A stretch of DNA of 64,000 bases from Kineosporia mesophila (GTDB lineage: Bacteria > Actinomycetota > Actinomycetes > Actinomycetales > Kineosporiaceae). The notes under the pieces are model-generated. The model was not told the DNA's origin, searched no databases, and saw only the letters and a program-made list of their open reading frames with translations. Below are positions 25,772-36,395 of the stretch, in pieces (the first letter of the stretch is position 1; every line of letters starts with the position of its first letter). The translations under genes and the position numbers were made by a program. The stretch spans positions 1 to 64,000 of the forward strand of contig NZ_JAJOMA010000019.1 in the NCBI RefSeq assembly GCF_021129235.1, read 5' to 3'.

Positions 25772-25956
25772 TCGATACTTGCTTTCCGTAGAGAGCCAGT
25801 GACGCTAGCGCATGCACTCACATGGATCAATGAGACATAGCGGAACTTTCCCGTCTCGGCCCGAAGGAGCAAAGATGAGGCGGCTTGGTCCCTACGCTCG
25901 ATCTGGCTCGCGATGGCGGCCTCAGAATTGGCCCAACCGTCGAAATGAGGTTCCGG

Positions 25957-26088
25957 ATGTCGGGTGCAGTGAAGCAGTACCTCCGGTGGATCCTCGGAGT
26001 TGAAGGGGTCCCCGATGCCGAGACCGTCCGCACAATCCTGAAGCGCTTGGACATCGCCAGACAAGATCCTCAAGGCCTTCGTCGCTGA
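25957..26088 (+). pseudogene. N-terminal relic of the locus A third gene
   Basis: From ATG 25957, MSGAVKQYLRWILGVEGVPD closely matches the start of 18128-18547, and DNA identity is high for about 70 bases. The frame then diverges and stops at 26088. It is a truncated duplicate left between locus B and the kinase gene. Confidence 0.7.
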
Positions 26089-26381
26089 GCGCCAGCTGCG
26101 TCTAGAGACCGGCGTCCTGGAAAGTACGCCTCCATCTTCGGTTCCAAAGTCGTGGAACAGCATTCTGCTCGGGTTGGGGGTAAGAATGCACGTCGTGCCG
26201 AGATTTGACATCCCGATCACCTTGACTCCGCCGCCACACACCGGCCCCGTGCTTCTTGTGGTGCTGTCCCATGTCTGTACGAGATCGTAATGGACCTCGA
26301 CCTGGATTCGACACAGCTTCAAATGCTGCATCACCAGGTTGATCTCACCCGGGCTGGGGAAACTCAGTGCCCATCCTCCTT
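26089..26381. other. Relic-rich gap upstream of locus B
   Basis: The minus strand from 26334 encodes about 70 residues starting MMQHLKLCRIQVEVHYDLVQ before losing coding character. This could be the beginning of a lost gene. I recognise nothing in it. Confidence 0.35.
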
Positions 26382-27986
26382 TTACCCGCCGTGGCCAGTT
26401 GCCCGCAACCGGGCTCCGTGAGCCCGTACTTCCTCAAGCACCGCGCTATCCGGTGCAATGATTTCTAGGTCGTCACTCAACGAGTCGAGCGCTTGCAAGG
26501 CCTCATCGGTGGAACCTTCCGTGATCAGGAGAACCCCGATGATCAGACGGACCTCCACGGCGTCGTCGCTGACGTCGGACTCGGCCGCGAGAACATCGAG
26601 CACTTCCCGAAAAACGACCAGGGCCTCGCTGGTGCGCCCCAGCGCGGCGAGGCACTCGGCTGCAGCCATGAGGCAACCCCGTACGAAATCGTCCTCAGAA
26701 CCACGGCGCCGACCGTATCGATCAGCCAGCTCCACCAACTCGGGAAGTGCTCGGCCGTAGTCCTCACCCAGCATCAGATAGCCAGCCCTGCTCCTACGCA
26801 GTTCAGCGACCACGAAGCTACCGGCGTTCAAGATCGTCGTCGCCCGCCTGATCAGGCCGTCCAGCACTTGGGCAGCCTGCTCAATTCTGCCGGCCTCGGC
26901 CAGCTTCAGAGCTTGAGTCTCGCCGAGGCGCAGCTCTTCTGCCAGGGGATCCGGCACGCTCCCAGGCGCAGTGGGGAGTCCGGGCGTGAGCGGGGCGATA
27001 CCCGTCGTTGGCTCGACCACCGACGTTGGTCTCTGCGGGGCATTCGGACGACGGAAGAGCAGCGTAGGGTCGGGCATCCTCGTCAGGCCACCACTGCCCG
27101 CGGTCGGCTGGACCATCTCGGCGTTCGTGCCAGGTTGAGGCAAGAACGGCAAGAGCTCCTCGTAGACGTCGAAGGCGCTTTCAGGACGGGCATCGGGGTC
27201 TTTGGCGAGCAGCCGCAACACCAAGTCCTCGATCTCGGCCGGCACGTCGTTCCGAAGAGACCGCAAAGGCGGAGGCGCCTCGTCCACGTGCTTCTGCATG
27301 CGCTCGAAGTCGTTGGTTGCCTGGAACACGTAGCCGCCAGAGAGCAGTTCGTGGGTGAGGCAGCCGAGCGCGTACAGGTCCGAGTACGGAGCGATCTTTC
27401 CGCCCTTGACCTGCTCAGGCGGCATGTAATGACTGGTGCCGAGGGGCTGGCCGCTCGAGGTGATCCGGGTGACGCCGGTCTCCAGCAGCGCGGCGATGCC
27501 GAAATCGAGCAGCTTGATCCCCCCGTCCGCGCCCACCATGACGTTCTCTGGCTTGAGATCGCGATGCACGACCGGAATCGCGTGCGCGTGGGAAAGGGAC
27601 GTGCAGATTTGAGCCACCACCGCGGTAACCCAACTCAGAGGGAGCGGCCTCGACGGATCGATAAACCGGCGGAGCGGCACACCAGTGACCAGCTCCATCA
27701 CCAGGTAGACGTCGCCCCCAGACGGGTCGAGGAGTGCGTCGTAGACCTGCGGGATACCGTGGTGTCTGATCCTCGCGGTGACTCGGGCTTCTCGCTGGAA
27801 GCGGTGATGGAAGTCGGCAATCTGCTCAGGCCCAGCAATCACGTCCTTCCGGATCAGCTTGATCGCAACCTCGCGGTCAAGAACTGCGTCGAATCCTCGC
27901 CACACCTGCCCCATACCGCCGGCCCCGATCATCTCGACCAGTTCGTACCGGCCTCCCGCAAGGGCATGCGGAATCTGCTGTGCCAC
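26382..27986 (-). CDS. Soluble Ser/Thr protein kinase with TPR-like C-terminus
   Basis: A 534-residue Hanks-type kinase. The glycine loop is GAGGMGQVW, the catalytic Lys is in VAIKLI, the catalytic loop is HRDLKPENVM and the Mg-binding motif is DFGIA, all intact. Residues about 285-345 form a Pro-rich linker, and residues 350-530 form helical repeats resembling TPRs. No transmembrane helix is present, unlike PknA/PknB. It lies 38 bases downstream of hsdR on the same strand and is the last gene of the type I restriction operon. By inference it may phosphorylate restriction subunits or signal phage infection, as kinases do in Pgl/BREX and Stk2-type defence. Confidence 0.9.
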   Translation of the reverse strand: MAQQIPHALAGGRYELVEMIGAGGMGQVWRGFDAVLDREVAIKLIRKDVIAGPEQIADFHHRFQREARVTARIRHHGIPQVYDALLDPSGGDVYLVMELVTGVPLRRFIDPSRPLPLSWVTAVVAQICTSLSHAHAIPVVHRDLKPENVMVGADGGIKLLDFGIAALLETGVTRITSSGQPLGTSHYMPPEQVKGGKIAPYSDLYALGCLTHELLSGGYVFQATNDFERMQKHVDEAPPPLRSLRNDVPAEIEDLVLRLLAKDPDARPESAFDVYEELLPFLPQPGTNAEMVQPTAGSGGLTRMPDPTLLFRRPNAPQRPTSVVEPTTGIAPLTPGLPTAPGSVPDPLAEELRLGETQALKLAEAGRIEQAAQVLDGLIRRATTILNAGSFVVAELRRSRAGYLMLGEDYGRALPELVELADRYGRRRGSEDDFVRGCLMAAAECLAALGRTSEALVVFREVLDVLAAESDVSDDAVEVRLIIGVLLITEGSTDEALQALDSLSDDLEIIAPDSAVLEEVRAHGARLRATGHGG

Positions 27987-28024
27987 TGCTCCCCGTCCTC
28001 CGTTCCGGTTCGCCGTCGTACGTG

Positions 28025-31000
28025 TCAGGCCACGTCGTCCAACCCGTTCTGTTTCCGGATCAACCGCCAGGCCGCCCTGCGAGCAGAGCGGTTAAGGGTG
28101 TTACGAACATCGGGCTGGTCCCCGAAGTAGAGCTTGCCCAGGTTCGCCACACTGTCCACGTGATTCATGATCTTTTCTTCGAAGACCGGCTCGAACTTCA
28201 GGCCGAAGTTCTCTTCGTCGTTCACGAGGGCGGCCTGCTGGACCTCCGGATCGGCCATCGCCTCCTCGAACGGCTGGAGCAGGTCCGCCTCGGAGAACTC
28301 CGTCCCGAATCGCTCGTTGAAGCGTTCGACCAGCTCAGACAAGAGCGTCTTCTCGTCCTTGCTGCCAGGCGTACCGTCCCCGAACCCTTTCAGGGTCTGG
28401 CTACCCTCCGAGGTCAAGCTGACGTCGTACTCACCGGTCTTCTCGATCCGGAGATGGCTGAGATCGATCTGACCGATATCAACGCCCCCGTCAGGACGAC
28501 GAGCCAGTCGGGTGAGCAGATAACGGCCGAAGACGTACAGTCGTTCAAGTTCGCTGTCTTCATAGGGCACGATCCGCGAGAGGAACGCGTACTTGCGCAC
28601 CAAGTCGTTCAGGGCTGAGCGGAAGCCCTCGGCCTGCTCCTCCTGCTCGTCGTCACTGCTGTTCAGCAGGTCAGCGAAGTGCGTCTGCGCCGGCACGAGG
28701 TGGGTGTACAGCGTCTCCTGGAGCTTCACCCAGGCAGCGTTGTCGCCATCAGCCTTTTCACGGGCCAAGAGGAACGCCTCGGCGAACGCCGTCATCTCCG
28801 ACTCGACCAGGATCGGCGCGCTCATCACCGCGCTCGCCGCGTTGTAGAGGAGATTCGGGTCAGTAGGCAAAGTGTCTGCCTCTTCGTAGTACGGCTTGAA
28901 CGCCTCCCGGATGTCCTCGGCCTCGTTCACGAAGTCGAGAATGGCCAGGTCTTCCTGTCCCTTGCGCTCGGCTGTCCGGTTCAGGCGCGAGAGTGTCTGG
29001 ACGGCAGCGATTCCCTTCAGGGTCTTGTTCACGTACATCGTCGTGAGGAGGGGCTGATCGAACCCGGTCTGGTACTTCTCGGCGACGACCAGGATACGGA
29101 ACTCGGGACGCTCTTTCCCAGGCACGTAGGCAGTCTTGTCATCGGCTCGCGTGTACCCAAACGCCTCGGGCAGAGCGCTCTTTGCGAGGCCTCCATTCTC
29201 CCGGACCTCGGTGGTCTCCTCACCGTCGTACTTCAGCGCGCCGGAGAAGGCGACCAGTACCCCAAGCCCGGAGTATCCCTGCACGTCGATGTAGGACCTC
29301 ATGTATCGGGCCATCTGCACCGCGCTCATCCGTGACGCCGTCACCACCATCGCCTTCGAACGACCACCCAGGCGTCCTGCAGTGTGAGCCCGGAAGTGCT
29401 CGACGACGATCTCGGCCTGCTGAGTGACCGTTGACTGATGGGTGTACGCGAACCGGGCCAGGAGCGCCTTGGTCTTACGCGGATCAACCTCGCGGTCATC
29501 CGGGTTCTCGTTCATCAGCTTCCAGTACGTCTTGTACGTGACGTAGTTGCGCAGCGGATCGAGGATGAACCCCTCCTCGATCGCCTGACGCATCGAGTAG
29601 GTGTGGAAGGGATGGTACTTGCCATCTTCTTCCAGAGTCCCAAAGTCTTCCAGCGTCTTGGCTTTTGGAGTCGCGGTGAAGGCAAAGTAGGAGATGTTGC
29701 CGCTTCCCTTACGCTTTCGCGCCTCGGCTTTCAACTTCTCGCCAACGGACGAAGGTGCCGCCTCGGTCGCACCCATGTCTTCGGAGTCACCGTCGAGTCC
29801 GAACTCGCCCAGCACTTCGCGAACCTTGCCGGCAGCCTCGCCGGACTGCGACGAGTGAGCTTCGTCCACGATCACCGCGAAGCGACGGCCCTTGATCTCG
29901 GTCGGCTCACGCCGCAGGTAATCCACCAGCGCCGGGAACGTCTGCAGCGTAACTGTCACGATCGAGCCGCTCTCGCTGGACAGAGCCTGCGCGAGCTGCT
30001 TGGACTTGGAGCCGCGGTTCTCGTCAACCGAGACCACCAGGCCAGCCGTCTGCTCGAAGCTACCCACCGTCTCACGCAACTGACCATCAAGGTTCCGACG
30101 GTCGGTGATCACGATGACCTTGTCGAACACCGGTTTCCCAGGCTCGAGGCCCTTTTCCACAGCGTCTGGATCCAGCTCAGCGACGTCCGTGGGCGAGTGC
30201 AACGACGACAACCGGTGCGCAAGCCAGGCGATCGTGTTCGACTTGCCTGAGCCAGCCGACGCCATAATCAGGTAGTCCCGGCCGGCTCCACACCGGGCTG
30301 CGTGCTGCGTCAGCCTCCGAACCGCGTGCCACTGGTGGTACCGAGGGAAGATCAGCGACTTGCGTATGCGGCCGTCGGCACCCTTCTCCTTGTGCAGGTG
30401 CACGTACCGCTCGAGCAGATCGAGCCAGGTATCCGGCTGCCAGATCTCTTTCCACAGGTACGAGGTCGCGTACCCCTCCCCGACCGCGTTTCCCTTACCG
30501 CCGGAGTTCCCGGGGCCGTTCGAACCGGTGTTGAAGGGCAGGAACCGCGTGCGCTCGCCACGCAACTGCGAGGTGACGAATACCAAGTCCTGATCGACGG
30601 CGAAGTGTGCCACCGTCCGGTGCGCGAAGATCAACTCGGTCGGATCCCGATCGGTCCGATACTGCTTCTTCGCGTCGTCTGCGTTCTGCTTCGTGAAACC
30701 GTTCTTGAGTTCCGCCGTCGCAATAGGAATACCATTCAAGAACAGGGTCAGATCGAGTCGTTTTCCCTTCCCTGAAGGCTTCGACGCATACGATAGCTCT
30801 CGCACCACAGTGAGACGATTGGCGCGGTATTTATCCAAGATCGCCTGCTCGAGAACAAGGTCCGGACGAAAGTAGGCGAGCCGGATCAAGACTCCTCGAT
30901 CTTTCACCCCTTTACGCAGTACATCCAGCAAGCCATCTGTTCGAATGACTTGATCAACTCTCCTCGCAAAACCTCGCTGGGCTTCATTGACCTCACCGCC

Positions 31001-31183
31001 ATAAAGATCAACTAACTTCAGCCATTCTTCGTTCTGCGTATTTCCAATGAACGTGTACAGTTCACCGGCGTCAAGCCCCAGCTCCGTATTATAGGATGAA
31101 GCCGTCCCCTCCCTCCATCCGTGCTCGAAGAGATCGGCGACAATAGCGTCGCCGAAAACTGATTCATGGCCAACGCTTTCCAT
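28025..31183 (-). CDS. hsdR: Type I restriction enzyme, R subunit
   Basis: A 1052-residue HsdR. The N-terminal PD-(D/E)xK nuclease is marked by LDLTLFLNGIPIATAELKN. The SF2 motor has Walker A GSGKSNT, DEAH in VIVDEAHSSQ, and the FTATPK motif III. The C-terminal helical region binds the methylase core. ATG at 31183 overlaps the reconstructed hsdS stop by one base (TGATG); a GTG directly before it is also possible. This frame is intact, in contrast to hsdM and hsdS. Confidence 0.9.
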   Translation of the reverse strand: MESVGHESVFGDAIVADLFEHGWREGTASSYNTELGLDAGELYTFIGNTQNEEWLKLVDLYGGEVNEAQRGFARRVDQVIRTDGLLDVLRKGVKDRGVLIRLAYFRPDLVLEQAILDKYRANRLTVVRELSYASKPSGKGKRLDLTLFLNGIPIATAELKNGFTKQNADDAKKQYRTDRDPTELIFAHRTVAHFAVDQDLVFVTSQLRGERTRFLPFNTGSNGPGNSGGKGNAVGEGYATSYLWKEIWQPDTWLDLLERYVHLHKEKGADGRIRKSLIFPRYHQWHAVRRLTQHAARCGAGRDYLIMASAGSGKSNTIAWLAHRLSSLHSPTDVAELDPDAVEKGLEPGKPVFDKVIVITDRRNLDGQLRETVGSFEQTAGLVVSVDENRGSKSKQLAQALSSESGSIVTVTLQTFPALVDYLRREPTEIKGRRFAVIVDEAHSSQSGEAAGKVREVLGEFGLDGDSEDMGATEAAPSSVGEKLKAEARKRKGSGNISYFAFTATPKAKTLEDFGTLEEDGKYHPFHTYSMRQAIEEGFILDPLRNYVTYKTYWKLMNENPDDREVDPRKTKALLARFAYTHQSTVTQQAEIVVEHFRAHTAGRLGGRSKAMVVTASRMSAVQMARYMRSYIDVQGYSGLGVLVAFSGALKYDGEETTEVRENGGLAKSALPEAFGYTRADDKTAYVPGKERPEFRILVVAEKYQTGFDQPLLTTMYVNKTLKGIAAVQTLSRLNRTAERKGQEDLAILDFVNEAEDIREAFKPYYEEADTLPTDPNLLYNAASAVMSAPILVESEMTAFAEAFLLAREKADGDNAAWVKLQETLYTHLVPAQTHFADLLNSSDDEQEEQAEGFRSALNDLVRKYAFLSRIVPYEDSELERLYVFGRYLLTRLARRPDGGVDIGQIDLSHLRIEKTGEYDVSLTSEGSQTLKGFGDGTPGSKDEKTLLSELVERFNERFGTEFSEADLLQPFEEAMADPEVQQAALVNDEENFGLKFEPVFEEKIMNHVDSVANLGKLYFGDQPDVRNTLNRSARRAAWRLIRKQNGLDDVA

Positions 31184-32419
31184 CACAGGCCCCTTTCTAA
31201 GCCGCGCCCACTCGCGGTTCTAACATCGAGGCGCCCGGAGAGAGTCGCGTCAATCAATGCGTTCTTTCTCTCCATCGCCAAAACTCGCGAGCGCTCAACT
31301 GCGTCTTGCATTGGCCCGAGTAGACGGATTTTTCACCGATCTCACGCTGCGCAGCAAGAGGTACATCGGGTATCGAAATCGAACCAATAGTTGCCAGTTC
31401 CGGAAGTCCACAGCTCGCTCCCGCGTACTTACGGCATACAATGCAAGGTAGCCCGAGACTGCGAGCACTCGAAGCAGACGCCCAACAAACCGAGGGTCAG
31501 CGCCGGCTACCGGAACGCAGACATGATAGACAGGACTGCCGTTCCCGACCGATTCAGACGCTCCAATCGAACCCGCAAATCCATCTAAGCCATGGATTAC
31601 CACATCATCGATGCCTATACCTTGAACAACGGCTGTTTCGGACGCGGCATTCGTGAAGCCCTCTGTACGCCGGAGGGAGCGCGCCATAACTCGACCATTT
31701 CGAAAGGCTGTCACAAGTTCGCCCTCGATCACTGGCGGCCTGGAGACTTTCCGCAGGATCCGCTTTATCGGACGCTCCGCGACTGAGGGATTCATGGAAA
31801 CGAGCGGACTCGATCCGACGTGCTCAAGAATCCGTGAATCAATACTTTCCGACATCAAATCGATGAGGCGTTGCTTCTTTCGGAGGACCTCATCGATGCG
31901 ATGCGTCTCGCCGTGAAGAAAATCCGATATACGCCTTTGCTCTTCGATCTCCGGCAGACGAATGGGAAGTACTCTCAGATCATTGTTATCAACCTCGAGC
32001 TGCCCAGGTCGCACCCCCCGCGAGATTCGCGAATACTCCAGCGTGTAGCGATTTGACCGAAGGAGCCAGTTGAGGAACCCCGAGTCTTCGTGATGCCTGG
32101 GCTTGAAGCAAATGTAGTGCCCGGAAACGATGCCACGCATTGTAGATATTCCGACTGCTCCCTGCCAAGCCTTCATTCGGTTCACAATAAACCAACCACT
32201 GTCAACGAGCTGGTAAATGTTTCGATCCTCAGCTGTCGCGTTGAAGTTGTCCCCCCTCTCCTCCTTTCTGACAACCCCGTGATCCCGATAGACGCTCAAC
32301 ATCTCTTCGCGTGGGTGCCCTACGTCTTTCACCCGCTCAAACAAAGACCATAGTGGCGCAGTTCGCCAGTCCTCGGGCCACTTTAGGCCTTGCCCACAAT
32401 CCGTGCTCAGTGAGCCCAC
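31183..32419 (-). pseudogene. hsdS: Type I specificity subunit, broken by two single-base deletions
   Basis: GTG at 32419 opens a frame running to 31295 with two target-recognition domains and the central LPEIEEQRRISDFLHGETHR conserved region. After RYP the expected continuation DVPLAAQREIGEK is found one base out of frame (near 31370). After a run of five A residues near 31340 a second shift gives IRLLGPMQDAVERSRVLAME and then a stop at 31183 overlapping hsdR. Both breaks would be repaired by one extra base in a homopolymer. Unrepaired, the protein has 374 residues and lacks the distal conserved helix needed for complex assembly. Confidence 0.8.
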
Positions 32420-32421
32420 TG

Positions 32422-34475
32422 TTATTCCTCCGTCACCTTCGATAGCAGCGAAGTAATGTCCGCCTCGACCGATTTGAGATCGGCGTCAATCTCCCGAAAA
32501 GAGTGCGGTGGAATGTACGAATAAAAAATGGCGGGCAAAGTTTATGGAGTAGCCGACCTTCGTTTTGTCTGAGTCGATCCAAGCATCTGACGCATACGGA
32601 AGTACCTCGCGCTTCATGTAAGCATCTTGGTCTTGCGCGATTGGAATATTTTCGAAATCGCGCAACTCCGGATCCGGCTCAGGCAAATCCTTCTTCATTT
32701 GGATTTCACCGTTCGGATCTCGAACACCGAGGACATCCCTCATTCCAGCGAGAAAAGCAGCCTTACTCGACCATTCGAGTCCAGCCTGCCCCATCGCCTC
32801 CCTCACATGAGCGAACGCGACATTCTTCGTCTCCCACTTCTGGCCGAATAGCGTCTTGAGAACCTCAGTGAGCTTTCTTAAATCTATGTGGTTAGATATT
32901 GCCCGAGATTCCTCGGCAATGAGAATACTGGCCTCACTCACTTCAAATCTGAGCTTCAATGGTCGTTCTACAGTGACTCGATTGAACCCGAAGTCATCAT
33001 TAGCAAATATTTTGACTCGCCGATGCATCGGATGGCTGGGATCCTCAGCTATATGCAGTGCATCCGAATATAGAAAAACTACTTCATCGACTTGGCGACC
33101 GCTGATGTATTTACGCTTATCACCAAGCGACTTTCGCATTTTTGATCAATAGCCACGGGCATCGAGCAGTACAACATTTCCCTTGTTGTCGGGGCGTTTA
33201 CGATTGGTAATGATCCAGAAGTAGGTGGATATCCCGGTGTTATAGAAGAGTTGATCCGGTAGGGCCACGATGGCCTCAAGCCAATCATTTTCGATTACCC
33301 ACCGCCGAATATTTGATTCACCTGAACCGGCAGAACCAGTGAACAGAGGAGATCCATTGAAAACAATGGCGATTCGACTGCCACCGTTGCCGCTAGAGTC
33401 CACCGGCTTCATTTTAAAAATCATGTGTTGAAGGAAGAGAAAGGAGCCATCGTTGATCCGCGGGAGACCTGCCCCAAAGCGCCCGCTCTCGCCAAGTTTC
33501 TCATGCTCAGCCTCGATCGTTTCCCGAACCTTCTTCCATTCACACCGAATGGTGGATTAGCCAACAAGTAGTCGAACCGCTTGCCAGCGTGCCCGTCTTG
33601 GGTGAAGGAGTTTCCAAATGCGATGTTGGAAGCGTTCTGGCCTTTGATCATCAGGTCAGAACGACAGATCGCCCAGGACTCAGGATTCAACTCCTGTCCG
33701 TACGCGGTCACGGTGGCGTTGTCAGTGCGCTTACGGATGTGCTCTTCCATCGCGGTGAGCATCCCGCCAGTGCCGCAGGCCGGGTCGAGCACGGTACGCG
33801 ACACACCTTTAGTGCTCAGGAGATCGTTATCAGGAGCGATCAACAACTCAACCATCAGCTCGATGACCTCGCGAGGAGTGAAATGCTCACCAGCGGTCTC
33901 GTTTGACTGCTCGGAGAACCTCCTGATGAGGTCCTCGAACACATAGCCCATCTGGTGGTTCGAAACGTTCTCCGGACTCAGGTCCATGCTCGCGAACCTC
34001 GCGGTGACCTGATAAAGCAGGTCCGCGCTTTCCAGCCGACGGATCTGCTGGGCGAAGTCGTACTTCTCCAGCACCTCCTGCGCGTTCTTTGAGAAGGCTC
34101 CGACGTAGGCGGTCAGATGCTCGGCGATGTGGGCGTGGTCCTTGACCAGCTGCGCCAGGGTGTACTTGCTCGTGTTGTAGAAGGTCTGCTGGCCGCGCGC
34201 TCGAGGAACTTCGTTGGGTCCATCCCGGAGTCCTTGCGCTGCTCGTAGACGTCGAGCACCTGGTCACGGGTGGGCTGGAGAACGCACTCCAGGCGGCGCA
34301 GCACGGTGAAGGGCAGGATGACCTTGCCGTAGTCGGATTGCTTGTAGTCCCCACGCAGCAGGTCGGCGACGGACCAGGCGAAGTTGGCCAGTTCGCTCTG
34401 CTTGCTGATGTCGTTCAATGTCAACCTTTCATCAGGCGGTGCAACGTTCGATGGTCCCGCATTCAGCACCGTCAA
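32422..34475 (-). pseudogene. hsdM: Type I methylase subunit, broken in four places
   Basis: A complete HsdM can be traced: N-terminal helices (NDISKQSELANFAWSVADLL), SAM motif VLDPACGTGGM, catalytic NPPF, and a C-terminus ending 2 bases before hsdS. The frame is broken near 34192 (one G missing), near 33549 (one base missing just after NPPFGV), at TGA 33146-33148 where family members have Trp (ARGY-stop-SKMRKSLGDKRK), and in a run of six A on the plus strand near 32524 (one base extra). Each repair restores family-like sequence. Either the enzyme is dead or the assembly has errors here. Confidence 0.85.
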
Positions 34476-36385
34476 GGTGTGGACATGGGAGATTCCGGCG
34501 GCACGAGGGCGCCGGCGATGGTGGCGGACATCAGGTCGGCGGCAGTCTGTTCGGCCCTGGCGGCTGTCTCTCGGGCGGCACGCCGTAGCTCGGCCAGATG
34601 TCGAAACGCCTGGCCAAAGCGCTGCTGGTCGGCCAACGGCATGAGTGGGACCTTGAGCTTGCGGACGTCGAGCTTGATCATTGACGACCCCGTGCTGGCG
34701 GCAGAAATGTTGTCATCGGCCCCCATGAATCCTGCGAGGAACCAGGAGTCCAGACGGTCTGGGTCAGGCCGGACCACATGCAATCCTCGAAGCGAGTCGG
34801 CAGTGGCCTCGTCATCGTTCTCAACGACCCTCGCCTGGGAAGCTCGGGAGCGAACGAGAGCCGGCAGGAGGACGTCCCCCGGTTCCGGTTCTTCGACGAG
34901 AGAGACGGCTCCACCTCGGAGGAGGTCCGCGACGGTCGCTGTGCGCCACCGTTTGGGCTCGTCCCCGGCAAGCGACCATTTGTCGAGCAAGGGCAGTAGT
35001 CGAAGGAGCTCGTCAGCGCTGGAGCGGAGTTGATCGCGAGCTGCTGCCGATGATTGGGCCGCATGCGCCGGGGTCAGCTCGGGCGAGCTGGTCCGTACGT
35101 GTCGGGTGGGAGAAAGATCGGCTTCTTCGTCGAGAAGTTCCACGACGGGAACGGACCGGGCGACACCTGGGATCGACTCGAAAGTATCTGGAGTGCTGAC
35201 GAAACGAGTCCAGATCGCGGGTACGTCGGTGAGCTCGAGGTCAGCGGCTTGGATGAAGAGCACTGGGGACGTGGCCGAGGCACCGATAGGACGCTTCTGC
35301 AAGATCCAGACATGCAGGGGGACATGGAGAGGGGCGGCGACCCCTTGCCGAAGTGCGACGACCGCACGTACTGAACCCGACCGCAGTAGGGATTGCCGGA
35401 TGCGCCGGCCTGAGTTCCTGTGCGCTACGGAGGGGGGCAACAAGAGAACGGCGAGGCCTTCAGCTTCCAGATGCGCCAGAGAGTGCTGGACCCAGGCCAA
35501 CTCAGACTCAGTCCGAGCAGGAAGTCCGTGTACCCAGCGCTCGTCGTAAGCAAGCTCGTCGTGTCCCCACCGGCGGACGTTGTACGGCGGGTTGCACAGG
35601 ACGCCATCGACTGCCGTCCCTCGGAAGGCATCGTGGAGAAGGCTGTCCCCTACCCGCAGAACTGCGTCTTGAGCAGCGACGGCTGGTTCGTGTAGGACCG
35701 CCGCAGCAAGCTCGATCTGCAGCTCAGCGATGTCCTGGCCGAGCACTCGGTTGCTTCCGTGGTCAAGTGCCTGAATCAGAAAAGCGCCTGTGCCACAAGC
35801 CGGATCTAAAATGCTTTCGGGGTATGACTTTTCTGGAATCGCCAGTAGGTCGGCCATGAGTTTCGCGACCACGCCTGGCGTCCGGACGGCTCCGGCCCCA
35901 GCCGCTCCTTGATCGAGAACGGCTTCGATCACGGCGGCAGATCCCACTGCCCGCACAGCCGCCAGCGCGGCCAGCAGAACTATTTCCTCCGCCGGACCGC
36001 TCAGCCACGGACCTTCTGCCTCTCGAAGTCGTTCCGTGAGCCACGAGTACAGCCGTCCCTCTTCGTCCGGCGGTTCGGGACCACTCGCGACCTCTAAAGC
36101 GAACCGCACCACAGCTGGCTCCTGCCCTGGCCGCGCTTCTCTGAGGCGTGCCAGCAGGTCGGCTAGCGGAGCGGCTGCTGACCGCCCCTCTCTGTGTCCC
36201 AACCAGCTGCGCACAGCCTCAACGTCGTACGCAGGACTGCTTTCAGTGCCCCCAACCGGCTCGGGAAAGTCCTCGTGACGGCGGCGCCAGTTGCTCACCG
36301 TCGCTCGAGTCACTCCCGCCAGTCGGGCGATATCCGCGGCCGTGACCTGGGCCTTCTCCATCTCTGACACGTCGTCAGCCCTCAC
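34472..36385 (-). CDS. N6-adenine DNA methyltransferase with N-terminal HTH
   Basis: A 637-residue methylase. Residues 12-60 are a MerR/XRE-like helix-turn-helix (AADIARLAGVTRATVSNWRR). SAM motif: LDPACGTGAFLIQAL; catalytic motif: NPPY. The C-terminal 200 residues contain an S-like recognition segment rather than a separate subunit. It is the first gene of the operon, and its stop overlaps the hsdM start (TTGA). The fused DNA-binding domain and the repeated operator upstream suggest that the protein also controls its own transcription. GTG at 36385 is used; ATG at 36361 is an alternative. Confidence 0.85.
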   Translation of the reverse strand: MRADDVSEMEKAQVTAADIARLAGVTRATVSNWRRRHEDFPEPVGGTESSPAYDVEAVRSWLGHREGRSAAAPLADLLARLREARPGQEPAVVRFALEVASGPEPPDEEGRLYSWLTERLREAEGPWLSGPAEEIVLLAALAAVRAVGSAAVIEAVLDQGAAGAGAVRTPGVVAKLMADLLAIPEKSYPESILDPACGTGAFLIQALDHGSNRVLGQDIAELQIELAAAVLHEPAVAAQDAVLRVGDSLLHDAFRGTAVDGVLCNPPYNVRRWGHDELAYDERWVHGLPARTESELAWVQHSLAHLEAEGLAVLLLPPSVAHRNSGRRIRQSLLRSGSVRAVVALRQGVAAPLHVPLHVWILQKRPIGASATSPVLFIQAADLELTDVPAIWTRFVSTPDTFESIPGVARSVPVVELLDEEADLSPTRHVRTSSPELTPAHAAQSSAAARDQLRSSADELLRLLPLLDKWSLAGDEPKRWRTATVADLLRGGAVSLVEEPEPGDVLLPALVRSRASQARVVENDDEATADSLRGLHVVRPDPDRLDSWFLAGFMGADDNISAASTGSSMIKLDVRKLKVPLMPLADQQRFGQAFRHLAELRRAARETAARAEQTAADLMSATIAGALVPPESPMSTP

Positions 36386-36395
36386 TTCCGCCCGG

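Noticed and set aside
25711-26334. 207-codon minus-strand frame
   Set aside because: It overlaps the start of the locus B gene and a relic on the other strand; only its first 70 codons look protein-like.
26493-28130. 545-codon plus-strand frame opposite the kinase
   Set aside because: The minus strand encodes an intact Hanks kinase with all catalytic motifs; the antisense frame is His/Arg/Gln-rich without recognisable features.
26382-36385. Phage growth limitation (Pgl) or BREX system
   Set aside because: The kinase is not PglW-like, and there is no PglZ phosphatase, BrxC or BrxL; the core is an ordinary HsdRMS set.
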